A DNA stretch of 64,000 nucleotides from an uncultured Gammaproteobacteria bacterium (lineage in GTDB: Bacteria > Pseudomonadota > Gammaproteobacteria > Pseudomonadales > Pseudohongiellaceae). The notes under the pieces are model-generated. The model saw only the letters and a list, made by a program, of their open reading frames with translations, had not been told where the DNA came from and searched no databases. The stretch lies in contig CAJWVZ010000006.1 of assembly GCA_913048385.1 (NCBI GenBank), forward strand, positions 53,578 through 117,577, read 5' to 3'. A program made the position numbers and the translations under genes. The stretch's first letter is position 1; each line of letters opens with the position of its first letter. Shown piece after piece: positions 19,722 through 28,861 of this stretch.

Positions 19722-21836
19722 ATGTTTAATCCAGTTACAAAAACGTTTCAATTTGGTGATCAAAAAGTCAGTATTGAGACAGGAAAAATCGCGCGGCAAG
19801 CAACCGGATCTGTAATGGTTCACATGGGACAAACGCAAGTCCTTGCAACGGTCGTGGGGAGGAAGAAAGCTAATCCGAACGCAGATTTTTTCCCGTTAAC
19901 AGTGAACTATCAAGAGAAAACCTACGCAGTTGGAAAGATTCCGGGTGGATTTTTTAAGCGAGAGGGGCGTCCGACTGAAAAGGAAACCTTAACGTCTCGA
20001 TTGATCGACCGTCCGATCCGTCCCCTGTTTCCCAAAGGCTTTATGAACGAGGTGCAAGTTGTTTGTACTGTGATTTCAGCACATAAAGATGAGGATGCTG
20101 ATATTGCAAGCCTAATTGGCGCCTCAGCGGCTTTAGCAATTTCTGGTATACCTTTTGCCGAACCGATCGCTGCCGCGCGAGTGGGATATGATCACGAGTC
20201 TGGTTATTTTTTGAATCCGTCAAACTCAAAACTCGAGTCCTCGCTGCTCGATATGGTTGTGGCAGGGACGAGCGGTGCGGTTTTGATGGTGGAGTCCGAG
20301 GCAAAAGAGCTCAGTGAAGACCAAATGTTGGGAGCTGTTCTTTTTGCTCACCAAGAAATGCAGGTCGTTATTGACGCGATCGCCGCATTAAAGAGTGAGG
20401 TTGGCAAGCCCGCGTGGGATTGGGAACCGCAAGTTGAGAACGCGACGATCAAAGCGGCTGTGGCAGCACATTGCGAAGCGCAGGTTGTAGATGCTTATCA
20501 AATATCTGATAAGGTTGCTCGTTATGAAGCGATAGGAAAACTTTCAGACGATGCTGTCGCAACGTTGGTGAATGAAGAGACTGATGTCAGTCAAGCAGAG
20601 GTCTTAAAGGCGTTTGGAAAATTAGAAAAAAGCACTGTTCGTAACAGGATTCTAGATGGTGCGCCCCGCATTGATGGGCGTGACACAAAAAAAGTTAGGG
20701 GTATAGAGGTAGAGACTGGGATTTTGGAAAAGGCCCACGGCTCGGCCTTGTTCACGCGTGGTGAAACACAAGCTGTTGTTGTGGCTACATTGGGCGCGCT
20801 GCGTGATTCGCAAATTATTGAGGATCTAGGTGGGTCGCGTAAAGATCCATTTATGCTGCATTATAATTTCCCTCCTTATTCGGTTGGTGAAACTGGTTTT
20901 ATGAGTGGTCCGAAGCGTCGAGAAATTGGGCATGGTCGTTTGGCTCGAAGGGGTATCGCGGCTGTGCTGCCCAAAGAAGAGGACTTTCCTTATGCAATAC
21001 GTGTTGTATCTGAAATTACAGAGTCGAATGGGTCCAGTTCTATGGCGTCGGTCTGTGGTAGTAGTTTAGCGCTTATGGATGCCGGGGTTCCGATAAAGGC
21101 TCCTGTCGCTGGGATAGCAATGGGATTGATCAAGGAAGGAGATCGATTTGCTGTTCTGACTGATATTCTTGGCGATGAGGATCATCTTGGAGATATGGAT
21201 TTTAAGGTTGCGGGTACCGCAAGTGGAGTTACTGCGTTACAAATGGACATAAAGATCCAAGGTATTACTGAAGAGATAATGGAGATTGCTTTAGAGCAAG
21301 CTAACGTAGCGCGTTTACATATTCTGGGCGAGATGAATAAAGTAATCTCTGCTTCAAGAGAATCGGTTTCCGAAAATGCTCCTTCAATGGCAATGATTAA
21401 AATCGATCCCGATAAGATTAGGGACGTGATCGGCAAAGGGGGCGCGGTTATTAGAGGTATTACTGAGCAAACTGGAGCTTCTGTAGATATTGACGACGAG
21501 GGCAATGTTCGTATTTATGGAGAAGATTCTGCGTCACGAGATGCTGCCCTAGATATGGTTAACGAGATTACCGCAGAGGCGGAGGTAGGACGCATCTATC
21601 GTGGAAAAGTTGCTCGGATCGTGGATTTTGGTGCTTTCGTTACCATCCTGCCTGGTAAGGATGGTTTAGTGCATATATCCCAAATAGCCCAAGAGCGAGT
21701 CGAGAAAGTCGAGGATTTCATGAAGGAAGGCGAAGAAGTTCTTGTTAAGTGCTTGGAGCTGGATGCGAGGGGCCGAATAAAGTTGAGCATGAAAGAAATT
21801 TCCGATGAAGAAAAGCAGGAGTTTGTGGCTGAGTAA
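19722..21836 (+). CDS. pnp: Polyribonucleotide nucleotidyltransferase (PNPase)
   Basis: This PNPase of about 704 residues is a phosphorolytic 3'-5' exoribonuclease and degradosome partner. It has two RNase PH domains (first: [26 protein letters not shown]; second: [31 protein letters not shown]), then KH ([15 protein letters not shown]) and S1 ([26 protein letters not shown]) domains in order. The ATG at 19722 with AGGA 6 bases upstream is preferred to the earlier GTG at 19695, which lies in the terminator hairpin. A strong terminator follows at 21866. Confidence 0.97.
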   Translation: MFNPVTKTFQFGDQKVSIETGKIARQATGSVMVHMGQTQVLATVVGRKKANPNADFFPLTVNYQEKTYAVGKIPGGFFKREGRPTEKETLTSRLIDRPIRPLFPKGFMNEVQVVCTVISAHKDEDADIASLIGASAALAISGIPFAEPIAAARVGYDHESGYFLNPSNSKLESSLLDMVVAGTSGAVLMVESEAKELSEDQMLGAVLFAHQEMQVVIDAIAALKSEVGKPAWDWEPQVENATIKAAVAAHCEAQVVDAYQISDKVARYEAIGKLSDDAVATLVNEETDVSQAEVLKAFGKLEKSTVRNRILDGAPRIDGRDTKKVRGIEVETGILEKAHGSALFTRGETQAVVVATLGALRDSQIIEDLGGSRKDPFMLHYNFPPYSVGETGFMSGPKRREIGHGRLARRGIAAVLPKEEDFPYAIRVVSEITESNGSSSMASVCGSSLALMDAGVPIKAPVAGIAMGLIKEGDRFAVLTDILGDEDHLGDMDFKVAGTASGVTALQMDIKIQGITEEIMEIALEQANVARLHILGEMNKVISASRESVSENAPSMAMIKIDPDKIRDVIGKGGAVIRGITEQTGASVDIDDEGNVRIYGEDSASRDAALDMVNEITAEAEVGRIYRGKVARIVDFGAFVTILPGKDGLVHISQIAQERVEKVEDFMKEGEEVLVKCLELDARGRIKLSMKEISDEEKQEFVAE

Positions 21837-21865
21837 CCTCTATCCTGCGTATAATTTGAACTGAA

Positions 21866-21905
21866 AAAAAATGGTGATTATTTAGCGAATAATCACCATT
21901 TTTAT
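21866..21905 (+). terminator. Rho-independent terminator after pnp
   Basis: A 12-bp perfect stem (ATGGTGATTATT 21871-21882 with AATAATCACCAT 21888-21899), flanked by an A-run before and a T-run after, could work in both directions and ends the operon. Confidence 0.85.
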
Positions 21906-22030
21906 CTCTAAATTTTATTTTTATAGAGCCCGTTTTTCTATCTGGTTAAGGTAATTATGCTCTTAAGTTGTAGCATTAGACTTAAATCTATATTAGGTTT
22001 GATGAACAAAGTTTGGAGGAGAAACTTGCC

Positions 22031-23479
22031 ATGGATGCTAGAGCCAAAGTAACAGTGCCTTTCCATTATGAAGGCGTTAAGAATTCACTTTTGTGTGTTA
22101 TTTTCATATTTCTCTCCGGTGTAGTGAGCTCTCAAGAAGTCAGCTTCCACAGAGACATAGAGCCAATACTGCAAAGGAGTTGCCAAAATTGTCATCGTGC
22201 AGGGGGTGTCGGTCCGATGCCGTTGTTGACATATGAACAAGTTGCTCCCTTTGCTGGATTGATTGAGTATAAGACAAAGCTGAGGGATAGAGCTGGGGCG
22301 ATGCCGCCGTGGTACATGGAAAAAGATATTGGGATCCAACGTTTTAAGAATGACCCTTCCCTGAGCGATCAGGAGATTGAGGCAATTTCTTTATGGGCGC
22401 AAAATGGAGCTCCTAGGGGAGAACCTAGCGAGGCACCGTTACCGATTGTATTTGATGACAGCGATAAATGGTCAGCGGGTAAGCCAGATCTGATTGTAAG
22501 TACGAACCCGGTCACGAAGCTTGCCGGCACCCCAGATTGGTGGGGTGAAATAGATAGAATACCTTTGGGTCTCAAAGAAGACCGTTACGTTAAGTCTGTA
22601 GAGATTGTCGAAGTCAACGATGTCGACGCGCAAAAAGGTAGTGGGCGTGACACGGTAGGCGGTCGATATATTTTCCATCACATGATTTGGGGCACTGCTG
22701 ACATTGATGAGAATGGAGCCCGTATAAGAGAGTCTCAGACCAGTTGGCCAGTCCATGAAGTAGGCCGAAACGCTGACCTTTTCGATGAAGAAGCGGGCAG
22801 ATTGTTAAGAGCTGGTACCTATGTTGTCTCTGACTCGGTTCACCTCCATTCAAATGGGAAGGATACCACAGGGTATTTGGAGATCGGATTCCGTTTTCAT
22901 CCTAAGGGTTACGAACCAAAATATGAGCGGGTTTCTTTGGGTCTTGGAAATGGGGTGGACATAAGTATTCAGGGAAACCAGAGGGATCAAGAGCTTCATG
23001 CGTATACGGTACTGAAGCAGCATACAAAAATTATCACATTTGAGCCCCATCTCCACGCCCCGGGCGAGAGAATGTGTTTGGAGGCGATATGGGGCTATAC
23101 GGTGGAGACCCTGTCCTGCGTCGGATACGATCACAATTGGGTTCGAGGTTATGCTTACGCTGATGATGCGATGCCCCTGCTTCCTGAGGGAACAATTTTG
23201 CATATCGTGGGTTATATGAACAACACCAATACGAATCCTAATGTTCCAGATCCGAGGAACTGGCAAGGATCGGGTAATCGTTCGGTGACGAATATGTTTA
23301 TTGATTTAGGCATGCGAGTTAAAATGGACGACGAACAGTTCGCAGAGGAAATGCAAACTCGTCGCGAGACGTTAAACCTCGGACCGAATGATCATGTGAT
23401 TGGGTGCCCTTTATGCCTTGCTCCTTTAGTTGCACCGAGTGATTTGGATAGGGCTGATGAAAGCCTGGCGTTTAATTAA
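22031..23479 (+). CDS. Exported cytochrome c / copper type II monooxygenase-like protein
   Basis: This protein of about 482 residues has a signal peptide (hydrophobic residues 20-33). It then has one c-type haem motif CQNCH (residues 51-55) in a short N-terminal cytochrome domain (FHRDIEPILQRSCQNCH, MPPW). The larger C-terminal beta domain resembles ascorbate-type copper monooxygenases (peptidylglycine hydroxylase/dopamine hydroxylase), with possible ligands in YIFHHMIWG and EPHLHAPGERM. This haem-plus-copper layout suggests an extracytoplasmic oxidoreductase using a cytochrome as electron source; substrate unknown. The ATG at 22031 follows GGAGGA; an upstream TTG is in the ribosome site itself. 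A secreted protein gene follows 83 bases on. Confidence 0.7.
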   Translation: MDARAKVTVPFHYEGVKNSLLCVIFIFLSGVVSSQEVSFHRDIEPILQRSCQNCHRAGGVGPMPLLTYEQVAPFAGLIEYKTKLRDRAGAMPPWYMEKDIGIQRFKNDPSLSDQEIEAISLWAQNGAPRGEPSEAPLPIVFDDSDKWSAGKPDLIVSTNPVTKLAGTPDWWGEIDRIPLGLKEDRYVKSVEIVEVNDVDAQKGSGRDTVGGRYIFHHMIWGTADIDENGARIRESQTSWPVHEVGRNADLFDEEAGRLLRAGTYVVSDSVHLHSNGKDTTGYLEIGFRFHPKGYEPKYERVSLGLGNGVDISIQGNQRDQELHAYTVLKQHTKIITFEPHLHAPGERMCLEAIWGYTVETLSCVGYDHNWVRGYAYADDAMPLLPEGTILHIVGYMNNTNTNPNVPDPRNWQGSGNRSVTNMFIDLGMRVKMDDEQFAEEMQTRRETLNLGPNDHVIGCPLCLAPLVAPSDLDRADESLAFN

Positions 23480-23562
23480 TCCGAGGGGAAAAAAAGTCTA
23501 AACGTATATAAGTTGATTTAAGCAATATTACAATCTACATGTCACTAATTGGGAGTTCAAAA

Positions 23563-24543
23563 ATGGGTAGTGTGAAAAAGAAAGTGGCCGTTTTAGCTAT
23601 GTTCTTGAGTTTGTTCGTTACGATTCTAAGCCAAGGTGTTTTCGCGAATAGTTATACGAAGGGTCAACACATTGAGCCAGCGTATGAGGGATGGCGTCCC
23701 AATGCTGACGGTACGTTTAGTTTTATGTTTGGATACATGAATATAAATTGGGAAGAAGAGCCCGACGTTGCAATAGGGCCTGATAATTCGTTTGCACCAG
23801 GAGAGCCTGACAGAGGGCAGCCGACTCATTTTCTTCCAAGGCGAAATCGATTTACTTTTGAGGTTACTGTTCCTTCTGACTGGGGTGACAGAGAGCTGGT
23901 ATGGACTTTGAATGTTAATGGGGTTGAGAGAAAAGCATATGCGACTTTAAAGCCTGATTACTTGGTGGACAATATGGTAATAGCCTCAGAGACGGGTTCA
24001 CTGGGTGCTGGTACATCCAGCCCTGAATCGCGCTCTAATGTTCCTCCTGTAGTAACTGTGCAGGGCGATGCAATTCGCACCGTCCGGGTAGGAGAATCAA
24101 TGAATTTGAAAACTTTGGTTGTTGATGATGGCCTGCCATCCCCCTCAGACTATGTAGAAGATGCGCGCGCATTTGCAGAGTTCGCTGGAGGGCCACTTGC
24201 GGCAGCTCTTGTAAATGAGGAATCTGTAGCAAAAATGCGGCTGTCTCGGCCTCCAATAAAAGTAACGGTTGATAAGGTCAATGGCCTGTTTATGTCCTGG
24301 AACGTTTATCGCGGGGAGGGAGCGGTATCTTTTGATCCGCCGATGCCCAAGCCGTGGGAAGACACAAGGACGAGCGCTAATTCTCCTTGGGGTGCCCTTT
24401 GGGTTCCACCTCCGATTCCCGAGGATGGCATATACGATGTGGATGTCACATTTGAGAAGCCTGGAACTTACGTATTGTGGGGTCGAGCGGATGATGGAGG
24501 CCTTTACCACGATGGCTATGTTACAGTTAATGTAACAGAGTAG
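23563..24543 (+). CDS. Secreted protein of unknown function, monooxygenase neighbour
   Basis: This protein of about 326 residues has a clear signal peptide (MGSVKKKVAVLAMFLSLF..., cut near VFA). The mature part is beta-rich and negatively charged, starts with an aromatic GWRPNADGTFSFMFGYMN segment, and ends in an Ig-like stretch (GTYVLWGRADDGG). No catalytic motif is recognised. GGGAG about 7 bases upstream supports the ATG at 23563 over that at 23539. It follows the cytochrome/copper protein in the same direction and is closed by a terminator, so the two probably form a unit and may act together outside the membrane. Confidence 0.75.
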   Translation: MGSVKKKVAVLAMFLSLFVTILSQGVFANSYTKGQHIEPAYEGWRPNADGTFSFMFGYMNINWEEEPDVAIGPDNSFAPGEPDRGQPTHFLPRRNRFTFEVTVPSDWGDRELVWTLNVNGVERKAYATLKPDYLVDNMVIASETGSLGAGTSSPESRSNVPPVVTVQGDAIRTVRVGESMNLKTLVVDDGLPSPSDYVEDARAFAEFAGGPLAAALVNEESVAKMRLSRPPIKVTVDKVNGLFMSWNVYRGEGAVSFDPPMPKPWEDTRTSANSPWGALWVPPPIPEDGIYDVDVTFEKPGTYVLWGRADDGGLYHDGYVTVNVTE

Positions 24544-24563
24544 TGGAAGGCGCTTTTCTATTT

Positions 24564-24589
24564 AAAAGGCGGTTATACCGCCTTTTTTT
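24564..24589 (+). terminator. Rho-independent terminator
   Basis: GGCGGT (24568-24573), loop TAT, ACCGCC (24577-24582) with AAAA before and seven T after. It ends the monooxygenase-like/secreted-protein unit. Confidence 0.88.
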
Positions 24590-24630
24590 ATGTAAATTGG
24601 GTTGTGCTGTTTTTTAAAAGAGGTTTGTAT

Positions 24631-24870
24631 ATGCAGTTGAATGCGGAATTGTTACACGATATTGAATTTTTGAATCTGTATAATTTAAACAGCGCGTTTG
24701 AGGGTGGCCTTAAAATCCACCATGAAGCAAACCCAAGAAGAGTGGAGTCAGCCCAACGCTTATTTGAAGCCGGGTTGTTGACTCAGAATGATGGTGGATA
24801 CTTAACGTTGCTGGGGGTTGAGGTCGCCGAGCATGCGCAAGCAATCGTTCGGCTTTTATCGAAAAATTAG
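24631..24870 (+). CDS. TIGR02647-family small protein
   Basis: This protein of about 79 residues begins MQLNAELLHDIEFLNLYNL and contains LKIHHEANP, AAQRLFEAGLLTQNDGGYLT-like and EVAEHAQA segments, which I recognise as the conserved gammaproteobacterial family TIGR02647. The fold looks like a small winged-helix DNA-binding domain; the role is not established. The ATG at 24631, after GAGG, gives the family N-terminus, so the upstream GTG at 24604 is not used. It has no signal peptide, and its stop is 6 bases from the convergent yqaA-like gene. Confidence 0.8.
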   Translation: MQLNAELLHDIEFLNLYNLNSAFEGGLKIHHEANPRRVESAQRLFEAGLLTQNDGGYLTLLGVEVAEHAQAIVRLLSKN

Positions 24871-24876
24871 GAAAAA

Positions 24877-25314
24877 TTAATTAAAAACATACAGTAAAAA
24901 AATATATCGACTAGCTTTTCCAGTTCCTGCCAAGATAGTAAATTGTAGTAATGGAATGCGCATTAATCCGGCAACAAATGTTAAAGCATCCCCGATCAGT
25001 GGAAACCAAGAAATCAAAAGGGACCATTTGCCAAAGCGTCGAAACCATTTTTGAGCTCTGTCAATTTCTTCAACTTTGAATTTAAACCAAGATATTTTTG
25101 CTATTGGGACTTTTTTTGCTGCCAGCAGTCCAAGCAACCAGTTTGCAATTGCACCGAGCGTGTTGCCAAGTGTTGCCGCGACTAGAATCAAAATCGGCGA
25201 TAAGTCACCTTGTAGTAGAGCCAGAAAGCCAAGTTCTGATGAAAAAGGTAACAACGTTGCAGCTAGGAAGGAGATCACGAAAAGAAAAAAAAGGGACGCC
25301 AAGCGAAGCTCCAA
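24877..25314 (-). CDS. YqaA family inner-membrane protein (DedA/SNARE-associated-like)
   Basis: This 145-residue polytopic protein has about four hydrophobic segments. It carries the YqaA/DedA-type features FSSELGFLALL, LGNTLGAIANWLLG, FRRFGKWSLLISWFPLIGDALTFVAGLMR and a C-terminal helix. Members of the wider superfamily are linked to lipid scrambling or membrane homeostasis; the YqaA role is unclear. The only start in this frame is a TTG at 25314, because a TAG lies four codons upstream, and the ribosome site is poor. Confidence 0.85.
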   Translation of the reverse strand: MELRLASLFFLFVISFLAATLLPFSSELGFLALLQGDLSPILILVAATLGNTLGAIANWLLGLLAAKKVPIAKISWFKFKVEEIDRAQKWFRRFGKWSLLISWFPLIGDALTFVAGLMRIPLLQFTILAGTGKASRYIFLLYVFN

Positions 25315-25402
25315 CGATATTATCTAACTTTAATAATTTAAGTAAGTCGGCTAACTACTGCTATCAAAACATTCCTCGGCGTGATTTCTCAAGCAATGCC
25401 CC

Positions 25403-27118
25403 TTAGTCAGGCAAGGCAAATACCCAAATAGCCCCACCTTGAGGAACGTAAGTGTTTGATCCGCTTGTCATATTGATAAGATTTTGTTCCCTTTCTGCAT
25501 CGACTCCCCATCCGCTCTGAACTGCGATATGTTGCTTGCCATCAATTGCAAATGAGACGGGAACACCAATGACACCTGAGTTCGTCGGTTGCTCCCAAAG
25601 TAGGTCCCCGGTTTTAGAGTTGAAGGCTCTGAAGTAACGGTCGTTTGTTCCTCCCATAAAGACAAGGTTTCCAGCGGTCGCAAGAACTGGGCCCCAATTG
25701 TGGCTTTTAAAAGTTGTTTTCCACGCTTGTTGACCCGTATCCACGTTCCACGCTTGCAGCTCTCCAATATGACTTGTACCAGGTCGAATAAAAAAACCGC
25801 CATTTTCCGATTGCCCACGTCCCATAAATGCTTGCCCTGGATTGTACTGGACCTCTTCTCCAACCATTGTTGAGCAAACGTTGTCGTTTGCTGGTATGAA
25901 GAGTAGCCGTGACGTTGGGTCAAAGGCGACAGGTGGCCAATCTTTGCCACCCCAAAGGGAGGGGCAGAAGCTAGCTTCAAAACCGGTTCCGGGTTTTTTA
26001 CTCATATCGTACTCGGGTCGACCGGTGGATTCGTCAATACTAGTAAATACGTCTTGGTAGACATAAGGTTTTGCTTCTACAAAACCGATGGACTTTTGGC
26101 TGCGCTCTAGAAACCAAAGGTATCCGTTTCGGCCAGCGTGAATGAGCCCCTTGATATTCTGACCGTCTCGGGCGTAATCAATTAGAAGCGGTGCTGCTAC
26201 TTCATCCCAATCCCACGAATCGTTCCAGTGATATTGATGGTGATTTGCAAGCTCACCTGTCTCAACATCAAGCGCAATCACCGATGTTGCATATAAATTG
26301 TCACCGGGGCGTGTGTCCCCCATCCAGGGGCCTCCATTACCAGTCCCCCAGTACGACAGCCCAAGTTCGTGATCGTATGACCCAGTGATCCATACCGGAA
26401 CCCCTCCGGTCTCCCAGCTATCCCCTGGCCAAGATTCTGATCCTGGCTCTCCGGGAGCCGGAATGGTGTAAGTTTTCCAAGCCTGAGACCCTGTTTCAGA
26501 ATCAAATGCTGCAACAAACCCGCGGATTCCCAGTTCGCCACCTGAGACTCCTACCATGACCTTGCCTTCTGCAATTAGTGGAGCCATGGTCATGTAATAT
26601 CCGTCGTAATAATCTTCAACAGTCACCTCCCATAGCGTTTCTCCAGTAACTGCATCTAAGCAAACAAGGACTGCGTCTACCGTTGCCAAGTACAAACGCT
26701 CGCCATACAACGCTACGCCTCGATTTGTCGGATGGAATTGTTGAAGGTCATCTGGCAAGTATCGAATATATCGCCAAAGTAAATTACCTGACTGTGCGTC
26801 TATTGCTAACACGTGATTCTGGGGTGTGCTTACGTACATCATTCCATCATTTACAATTGGCGGAGCTTGGTGACCTTCTCTCAAGCCTGTAGAGAAACTC
26901 CACACCATTTCTAGATCAGCAACATTATCGGTGTTGATTTGGTCTAATGTGCTAAAGCCGTGCGAGTCATAGGTGCCTCTATACATAAGCCAGTTTTCAG
27001 GTTCGGGATTGAGGAGCCGTGCATCAGTAACTGGGTTGTAAGGTTTGTCAGATTGCGCAACTGAAAAGGAGTGAAACAAGTACCCCAGTACTAAGGTAAT
27101 AAGTTTGAATTTATTCAT
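25403..27118 (-). CDS. Exported PQQ-dependent alcohol dehydrogenase (methanol/ethanol family)
   Basis: This quinoprotein of about 571 residues has a signal peptide (MNKFKLITLVLGYLFHS...). It shows family motifs NWLMYRGTYDSHGFS, GVSGGELGIRGFVAAFD, WDWDEVAAP (catalytic aspartate region), and LWGGKDWPPVAFDP. No CxxCH motif, so electrons go to another carrier. The ATG at 27118 has AAGGA at good spacing; the frame extends upstream but without signal features. It is 65 bases downstream of an exported Rieske protein gene on the same strand, which could be the electron acceptor. Substrate: an alcohol or aldehyde, not determinable here. Confidence 0.9.
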   Translation of the reverse strand: MNKFKLITLVLGYLFHSFSVAQSDKPYNPVTDARLLNPEPENWLMYRGTYDSHGFSTLDQINTDNVADLEMVWSFSTGLREGHQAPPIVNDGMMYVSTPQNHVLAIDAQSGNLLWRYIRYLPDDLQQFHPTNRGVALYGERLYLATVDAVLVCLDAVTGETLWEVTVEDYYDGYYMTMAPLIAEGKVMVGVSGGELGIRGFVAAFDSETGSQAWKTYTIPAPGEPGSESWPGDSWETGGVPVWITGSYDHELGLSYWGTGNGGPWMGDTRPGDNLYATSVIALDVETGELANHHQYHWNDSWDWDEVAAPLLIDYARDGQNIKGLIHAGRNGYLWFLERSQKSIGFVEAKPYVYQDVFTSIDESTGRPEYDMSKKPGTGFEASFCPSLWGGKDWPPVAFDPTSRLLFIPANDNVCSTMVGEEVQYNPGQAFMGRGQSENGGFFIRPGTSHIGELQAWNVDTGQQAWKTTFKSHNWGPVLATAGNLVFMGGTNDRYFRAFNSKTGDLLWEQPTNSGVIGVPVSFAIDGKQHIAVQSGWGVDAEREQNLINMTSGSNTYVPQGGAIWVFALPD

Positions 27119-27182
27119 GAAGCGTTCCTTAAACTGTTTAAGATATGAGAAATCTAAGCAAAAAATCTTGCTTGAAATATAG

Positions 27183-27758
27183 TTAAAATTGTTGCGTGAA
27201 GCCGACCCTGCCTCGGAAAGGCGCTGCAACTGTCAGAATCCCATCCTTCATATTTAGCGGTAACATGGCCAGCGGGCGAGGAGCTGGCCCGCCGATAACC
27301 GTCCCTCCATTATAAATATCGAACATAGATTCATGGCAGGGACAGGCCATAGCCAGCTTTTCCGTATTCCAGTTAGTAACATCGCAACCGGTGTGAGTGC
27401 ATATCGCTGAAAAAGCTACTATCCCTTCTGCGGCATTTTTCTGATGCCTTTCTAAAAGCTTTTCTTGATCAATACGTGTAATCATCAATCGGTTAAGTCT
27501 AGAGCCATCTCTAGTCAAAAGTGAACCGGGTTCTCTCGCTAATGCAGGAAAGGGCTGCTGATTTAACTTAATCGATGTTGGATCGATGAGATCGCCTGAG
27601 AAGTCTCCGTCCCCGTATATTAATTGATCGCCCGGCTGAGGTCGTAATCGATTTGGAGGCTGCGCTAATAATTCACTTGGAATCCATACGCTAGTGACAG
27701 CACCGAGTTTTAAAGCTGTTCGCCGCGAGATTTCTTTCGTCTTGGAGGTATCTTTCAT
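27183..27758 (-). CDS. Tat-exported Rieske [2Fe-2S] protein
   Basis: This 191-residue protein has a twin-arginine-type leader (EISRRTALKLGA) and one Rieske domain. The cluster ligands are C120/H122 in CTHTGC and C139/H142 in CPCH, with C125 and C141 in the places of the disulfide cysteines of high-potential bc1-type Rieske proteins. No cytochrome b or c1 gene is nearby, so it is not a bc1 subunit. Its place directly before a PQQ dehydrogenase suggests it carries electrons from that enzyme. The ATG at 27758 (GGAAG upstream) is chosen over a TTG 23 codons earlier. An inverted repeat lies 34-49 bases upstream. Confidence 0.87.
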   Translation of the reverse strand: MKDTSKTKEISRRTALKLGAVTSVWIPSELLAQPPNRLRPQPGDQLIYGDGDFSGDLIDPTSIKLNQQPFPALAREPGSLLTRDGSRLNRLMITRIDQEKLLERHQKNAAEGIVAFSAICTHTGCDVTNWNTEKLAMACPCHESMFDIYNGGTVIGGPAPRPLAMLPLNMKDGILTVAAPFRGRVGFTQQF

Positions 27759-27791
27759 TTTTTTTGCTTCCAGCGGTGAAGTAATTACTTC

Positions 27792-27807
27792 TGTAACAAA
27801 TGTTACA
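27792..27807. promoter_or_regulatory. Inverted repeat upstream of the Rieske/PQQ operon, operator candidate
   Basis: A perfect dyad TGTAACA-AA-TGTTACA sits 34 bases before the Rieske ATG, where a dimeric regulator could overlap the promoter. No regulator gene is adjacent. Confidence 0.4.
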
Positions 27808-27842
27808 ACAAAGTAGTGATGCCGCAAAGTACCCGAATTTAG

Positions 27843-27858
27843 TCAAAATCGATTTTGA
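27843..27858. repeat. 16-bp perfect palindrome
   Basis: TCAAAATCGATTTTGA lies between apbE and the Rieske gene, 85 bases upstream of the Rieske start. It could be a second operator or the base of a 3' structure for the upstream operon; no T-run follows. Confidence 0.4.
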
Positions 27859-27955
27859 ATTCAGGGCCATTGGGGATTGGTGCAGAGGTTAGGTGATTTG
27901 AAAGAGACAGAGGCTAGTGTTGAACTTAATAACCATCAAGCAAGGAAAGTTTACG

Positions 27956-28852
27956 TTACTCCAAATTTGTCTGAATTTTGCCATTGTTATCGACGGCGAC
28001 GAAAGAAAGGCCGGTATCGCGTAAAAAATCTGATGATTCTTGCAACGGTTTTAATATTGCTATTGTCGCAATGGACCCAGCTAAAAGACATGACGGGGCG
28101 GCAACACTAACGGCTTGCCATCCAGTGGAGGGATAGCCCGTAATCGGATTCAGTAAGTGGCTATAACGCTTGCCGTTAAGCTCAAAACAACGGAGATAGT
28201 CGCCGCTGCTTGCGAGGCCTCCGTGATGGAGTGTTATTTCGGCTATAGCGACGACCGGGTCTTTCGGACAGCTTATTCCGACCTTAAACGGTTCGTGGTT
28301 TGTTTGCTCAGATCCAATTACCGCAAAATCTCCGCCGAGGTTGATGAGCCCCACCAACTCTGAGTTTCTGCTTGCTATAGTGGCTAACCTGTCTGCGGCG
28401 TATTCCTTAACAATGCCCCCAAAATCTAATTCCATGCCGAAGGGCAAAAAAACTTTTTGACCCTCTATGGAGATTCGTTTGAATCCAACATTTTGAAGTG
28501 TTTTTTTTATTGTGTTTTTGTCTGGAACTACTGCTTTGCGATAGTCCCAAATTTTGTTAAGTGGACCGGCAGTAATATCAAATAGTCCATCACTTTGTTC
28601 ATAGCATGCCGATGCGTGCTCAAAGATTGCAAGTGTTTCTTCATCTACTAAAATTCCTCTGGTATCCCCAGCACTGGCATTAATCGCACTGAGTTCGCTC
28701 TCACTTAAGAATCTTGAGTATTTTCGTTCGAGACGTGAAACCTCACTCTGTAATGCAGCTAGAATTTTGTCTGCATTGGAGCTTCCTATCAGGGTGATTT
28801 CACAGGAGCTTCCCATTGCCTTAAACTTTAAGTGGCTTTTTTTTTCTGTCAT
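27956..28852 (-). CDS. apbE: FAD:protein FMN transferase (ApbE)
   Basis: This 298-residue ApbE-family protein attaches FMN from FAD to Thr/Ser of target proteins. Motifs include FKAMGSSCEITL, SDGLFDITAGPLNKIWDY, ELDFGGIVKEYAADRL, LINLGGDF and GDYLRCFELNGKRYSHLLNPITGYP. Unusually it has no signal peptide or lipobox: an in-frame stop lies directly before the ATG, so this copy is predicted cytoplasmic, or depends on another export route. It is the last gene of the operon DUF4266 - DUF3570 - apbE, 9 bases after the barrel gene. No obvious flavinylation motif (DGxT[S/T]-type) is seen in the two partners. Confidence 0.92.
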   Translation of the reverse strand: MTEKKSHLKFKAMGSSCEITLIGSSNADKILAALQSEVSRLERKYSRFLSESELSAINASAGDTRGILVDEETLAIFEHASACYEQSDGLFDITAGPLNKIWDYRKAVVPDKNTIKKTLQNVGFKRISIEGQKVFLPFGMELDFGGIVKEYAADRLATIASRNSELVGLINLGGDFAVIGSEQTNHEPFKVGISCPKDPVVAIAEITLHHGGLASSGDYLRCFELNGKRYSHLLNPITGYPSTGWQAVSVAAPSCLLAGSIATIAILKPLQESSDFLRDTGLSFVAVDNNGKIQTNLE

Positions 28853-28861
28853 CTAGATTGC

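Noticed and set aside
27183..27758. Cytochrome bc1 Rieske subunit (petA)
   Set aside because: No cytochrome b or c1 genes follow; the neighbour is a PQQ dehydrogenase, so the bc1 name is not supported.
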